Positions 6,287 through 7,611 of a stretch of 7,611 nt of DNA are shown piece by piece. The stretch comes from an uncultured Varibaculum sp. (GTDB lineage Bacteria > Actinomycetota > Actinomycetes > Actinomycetales > Actinomycetaceae), in the NCBI GenBank assembly GCA_947253735.1, contig CAMYAU010000076.1, positions 1 through 7,611 of the forward strand, given 5' to 3'. Numbering within the stretch: the first letter of the stretch is position 1; every line of letters begins with the position of its first letter. A model generated the notes under the pieces. It saw only the letters and a program-made list of their open reading frames with translations, made no database searches and was not told the DNA's origin. Both the position numbers and the translations under genes were made by a program.

Positions 6287-7611
6287 ATGAATAATCCCCA
6301 CGATCACCGGGATTTAACAGATCTACATTTACCCGCCCCTCAGGTACCTCAGCGAGTAAGCGTAGACGGCCTCGAAGAGCGCTGGGCGAAGATCTGGGAA
6401 GATCAACAGGTTTACGCTTTTGACCGTGAGGCACCGCGTTCTCAAGTATTCTCCATTGACACTCCCCCGCCTACCGCTTCTGGATCGCTACATGTTGGGC
6501 ATGTGTTTTCTTACACCCACACCGATTGCCTTGCCCGCTACCAGCGTATGCAGGGCAAAGCGGTGTTTTACCCCATGGGCTGGGACGATAATGGCCTCCC
6601 CACTGAGCGACGCGCTCAGAACTATTACGGAGTCCGCTGCGATCCCACCTTGCCCTATGACCCGAATTTTGAGCCGCCTCATCACGGGGATTCCAAGTCG
6701 GTGAAAGCCCGCGATCAGGTGCCGATTTCTCGTAAAAACTTTATTGAGCTATGTGAAGAACTAACAAAAGAGGACGAGAAGTCCTTTGAGGCGCTATGGC
6801 GACGTCTGGGCCTCAGCGTGGATTGGAACCATCAGTACCAGACCATTTCTAAGGATTCCCAGAAGGTGGCGCAGGCAGCATTCTTGCGGAACCTTAAGCG
6901 CGGGGAAGCCTATCAAGCGGCAGCTCCCGGGCTATGGGATGTAACCTTCCAAACCGCGGTGGCGCAAGCCGAACTAGAAGCACGCGACTACCCTGGCTTC
7001 TATCATGCGCTGGCTTTCCACCTGCCAGGCGGCGATGACGTAATAATTGAAACCACTCGTCCGGAGCTACTGGCAGCTTGCTGCTGCCTGGTGGCACACC
7101 CGGATGATCAGCGTTACCAGCATTTATTTGGTAAAACCGTAACCAGCCCGGGCTTTAACGTCGAGGTTCCGGTCCTGGCGCACCCGGCAGCCGAAATGGA
7201 CAAGGGCGCCGGCATTGCCATGTGCTGTACTTTCGGTGATGTTACCGACGTTCAGTGGTGGCGGGATCTAGAGCTACCTACCCGAGTAATTTTGGCGAAA
7301 GATGGCCGAATCACCCACGAGCCCACTGATTGGATTACCGATCCAGCTGGTAAAGAACTAATGGATGCGATTCGCGGGAAGACTACTTTCTCCGCGCGGC
7401 AAATCGTAGTGGACGCCCTGAAAGAAAGCGGAGAGCTACAGGGAGAACCGCAAAAAACTATGCGGCAAACCAATTTCTTTGAAAAAGGTGACCGCCCCCT
7501 AGAGATCGTAATGTCCCGGCAATGGTATATCCGCAATGGGGGCAGCGATTACACCCTGAGCGGACACCGCGACAACCTCAATAGTGAGCTGCTAGCACGC
7601 GGCGAGGAACT
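6287..7611 (+). CDS. valS: Valine--tRNA ligase (ValS), N-terminal 441 codons; 3' end beyond window
   Basis: ValS is the class Ia synthetase that charges tRNA-Val and hydrolyses mischarged Thr. The translated part shows the Rossmann-fold HIGH motif as HVGH (69-72) inside PPPTASGSLHVGHVFSYTHT, then MGWDDNGLPTERR and NYYGVRCDP, which are typical of actinobacterial ValRS rather than IleRS or LeuRS. The CP1 editing domain is present, with ETTRPELL starting at residue 255 and KGAGIAMCCTFGD (306-318). The family is about 850-900 residues, so roughly half is seen; KMSKS and the anticodon-binding domain are off the right edge. ATG 6287 is chosen because AGGAG (6275-6279) sits seven bases before it. 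The earlier ATG at 6280 is out of frame and stops after four codons. The gene follows a terminator, so it should have its own promoter. Confidence 0.96.
   Translation, partial: MNNPHDHRDLTDLHLPAPQVPQRVSVDGLEERWAKIWEDQQVYAFDREAPRSQVFSIDTPPPTASGSLHVGHVFSYTHTDCLARYQRMQGKAVFYPMGWDDNGLPTERRAQNYYGVRCDPTLPYDPNFEPPHHGDSKSVKARDQVPISRKNFIELCEELTKEDEKSFEALWRRLGLSVDWNHQYQTISKDSQKVAQAAFLRNLKRGEAYQAAAPGLWDVTFQTAVAQAELEARDYPGFYHALAFHLPGGDDVIIETTRPELLAACCCLVAHPDDQRYQHLFGKTVTSPGFNVEVPVLAHPAAEMDKGAGIAMCCTFGDVTDVQWWRDLELPTRVILAKDGRITHEPTDWITDPAGKELMDAIRGKTTFSARQIVVDALKESGELQGEPQKTMRQTNFFEKGDRPLEIVMSRQWYIRNGGSDYTLSGHRDNLNSELLARGEE

Noticed and set aside
6102..6434. 110-codon minus-strand ORF reaching from inside valS into the intergenic region
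   Set aside because: Its start lies inside the valS coding region and its stop falls in the terminator loop. The N-terminal third is antisense to valS, there is no clear ribosome site, and I recognise no family.
1..7611. Insertion sequence, CRISPR array, tRNA/rRNA or phage remains
   Set aside because: I saw no transposase, no regularly spaced repeats, no terminal inverted repeats around the island, and no tRNA-like cloverleaf or rRNA sequence.

Overview
The window looks like ordinary chromosome from a mid-GC actinobacterium, plausibly an Actinomycetaceae-type organism. The evidence is the actinobacterial style of its UvrA and ValS proteins, GTG-start use, an actinobacterial/Firmicutes-type GAAC-N4-GTTC SOS box, and codon use that is GC-leaning but far from streptomycete levels. 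The genus is inference only.

Layout. Positions 2416 down to 1 (minus strand) hold the first 805 codons of uvrA, the DNA-damage recognition ATPase of nucleotide excision repair; its 3' end lies outside the window. The gene has a GTG start, and a perfect LexA-type dyad sits just upstream, between a possible -35 and a TAGGAT -10 placed so that the transcript could be leaderless. Positions 3810-2464 (minus) encode a 448-residue polytopic membrane protein that I place, from remembered family motifs, in the uncharacterised DUF5692-type family. Across a 214-bp AT-rich divergent promoter region, positions 4025-5071 (plus) encode a probably membrane-anchored SRPBCC/START-like protein. It is followed after only 3 bp by a second, shorter DUF5692-type membrane protein (5075-6037), which is clearly paralogous to the 448-residue one. 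A 15-bp perfect inverted repeat (6063-6119) closes this two-gene operon. After a dyad-rich leader, positions 6287-7611 hold the first 441 codons of valS (valyl-tRNA synthetase), which runs off the right edge.

How the genes work together. uvrA and valS are housekeeping genes. Between them lies a three-gene accessory island: two paralogous membrane proteins of unknown function on either side of one protein with a predicted hydrophobic-ligand-binding fold. The divergent arrangement, the paralogy and the 3-bp coupling suggest one functional unit, perhaps a membrane-lipid or hydrophobic-compound handling or modifying system. No catalytic residues are recognisable, so that role is inference. This trio is the best candidate for something undescribed; the LexA-controlled, possibly leaderless uvrA start is the clearest regulatory observation.
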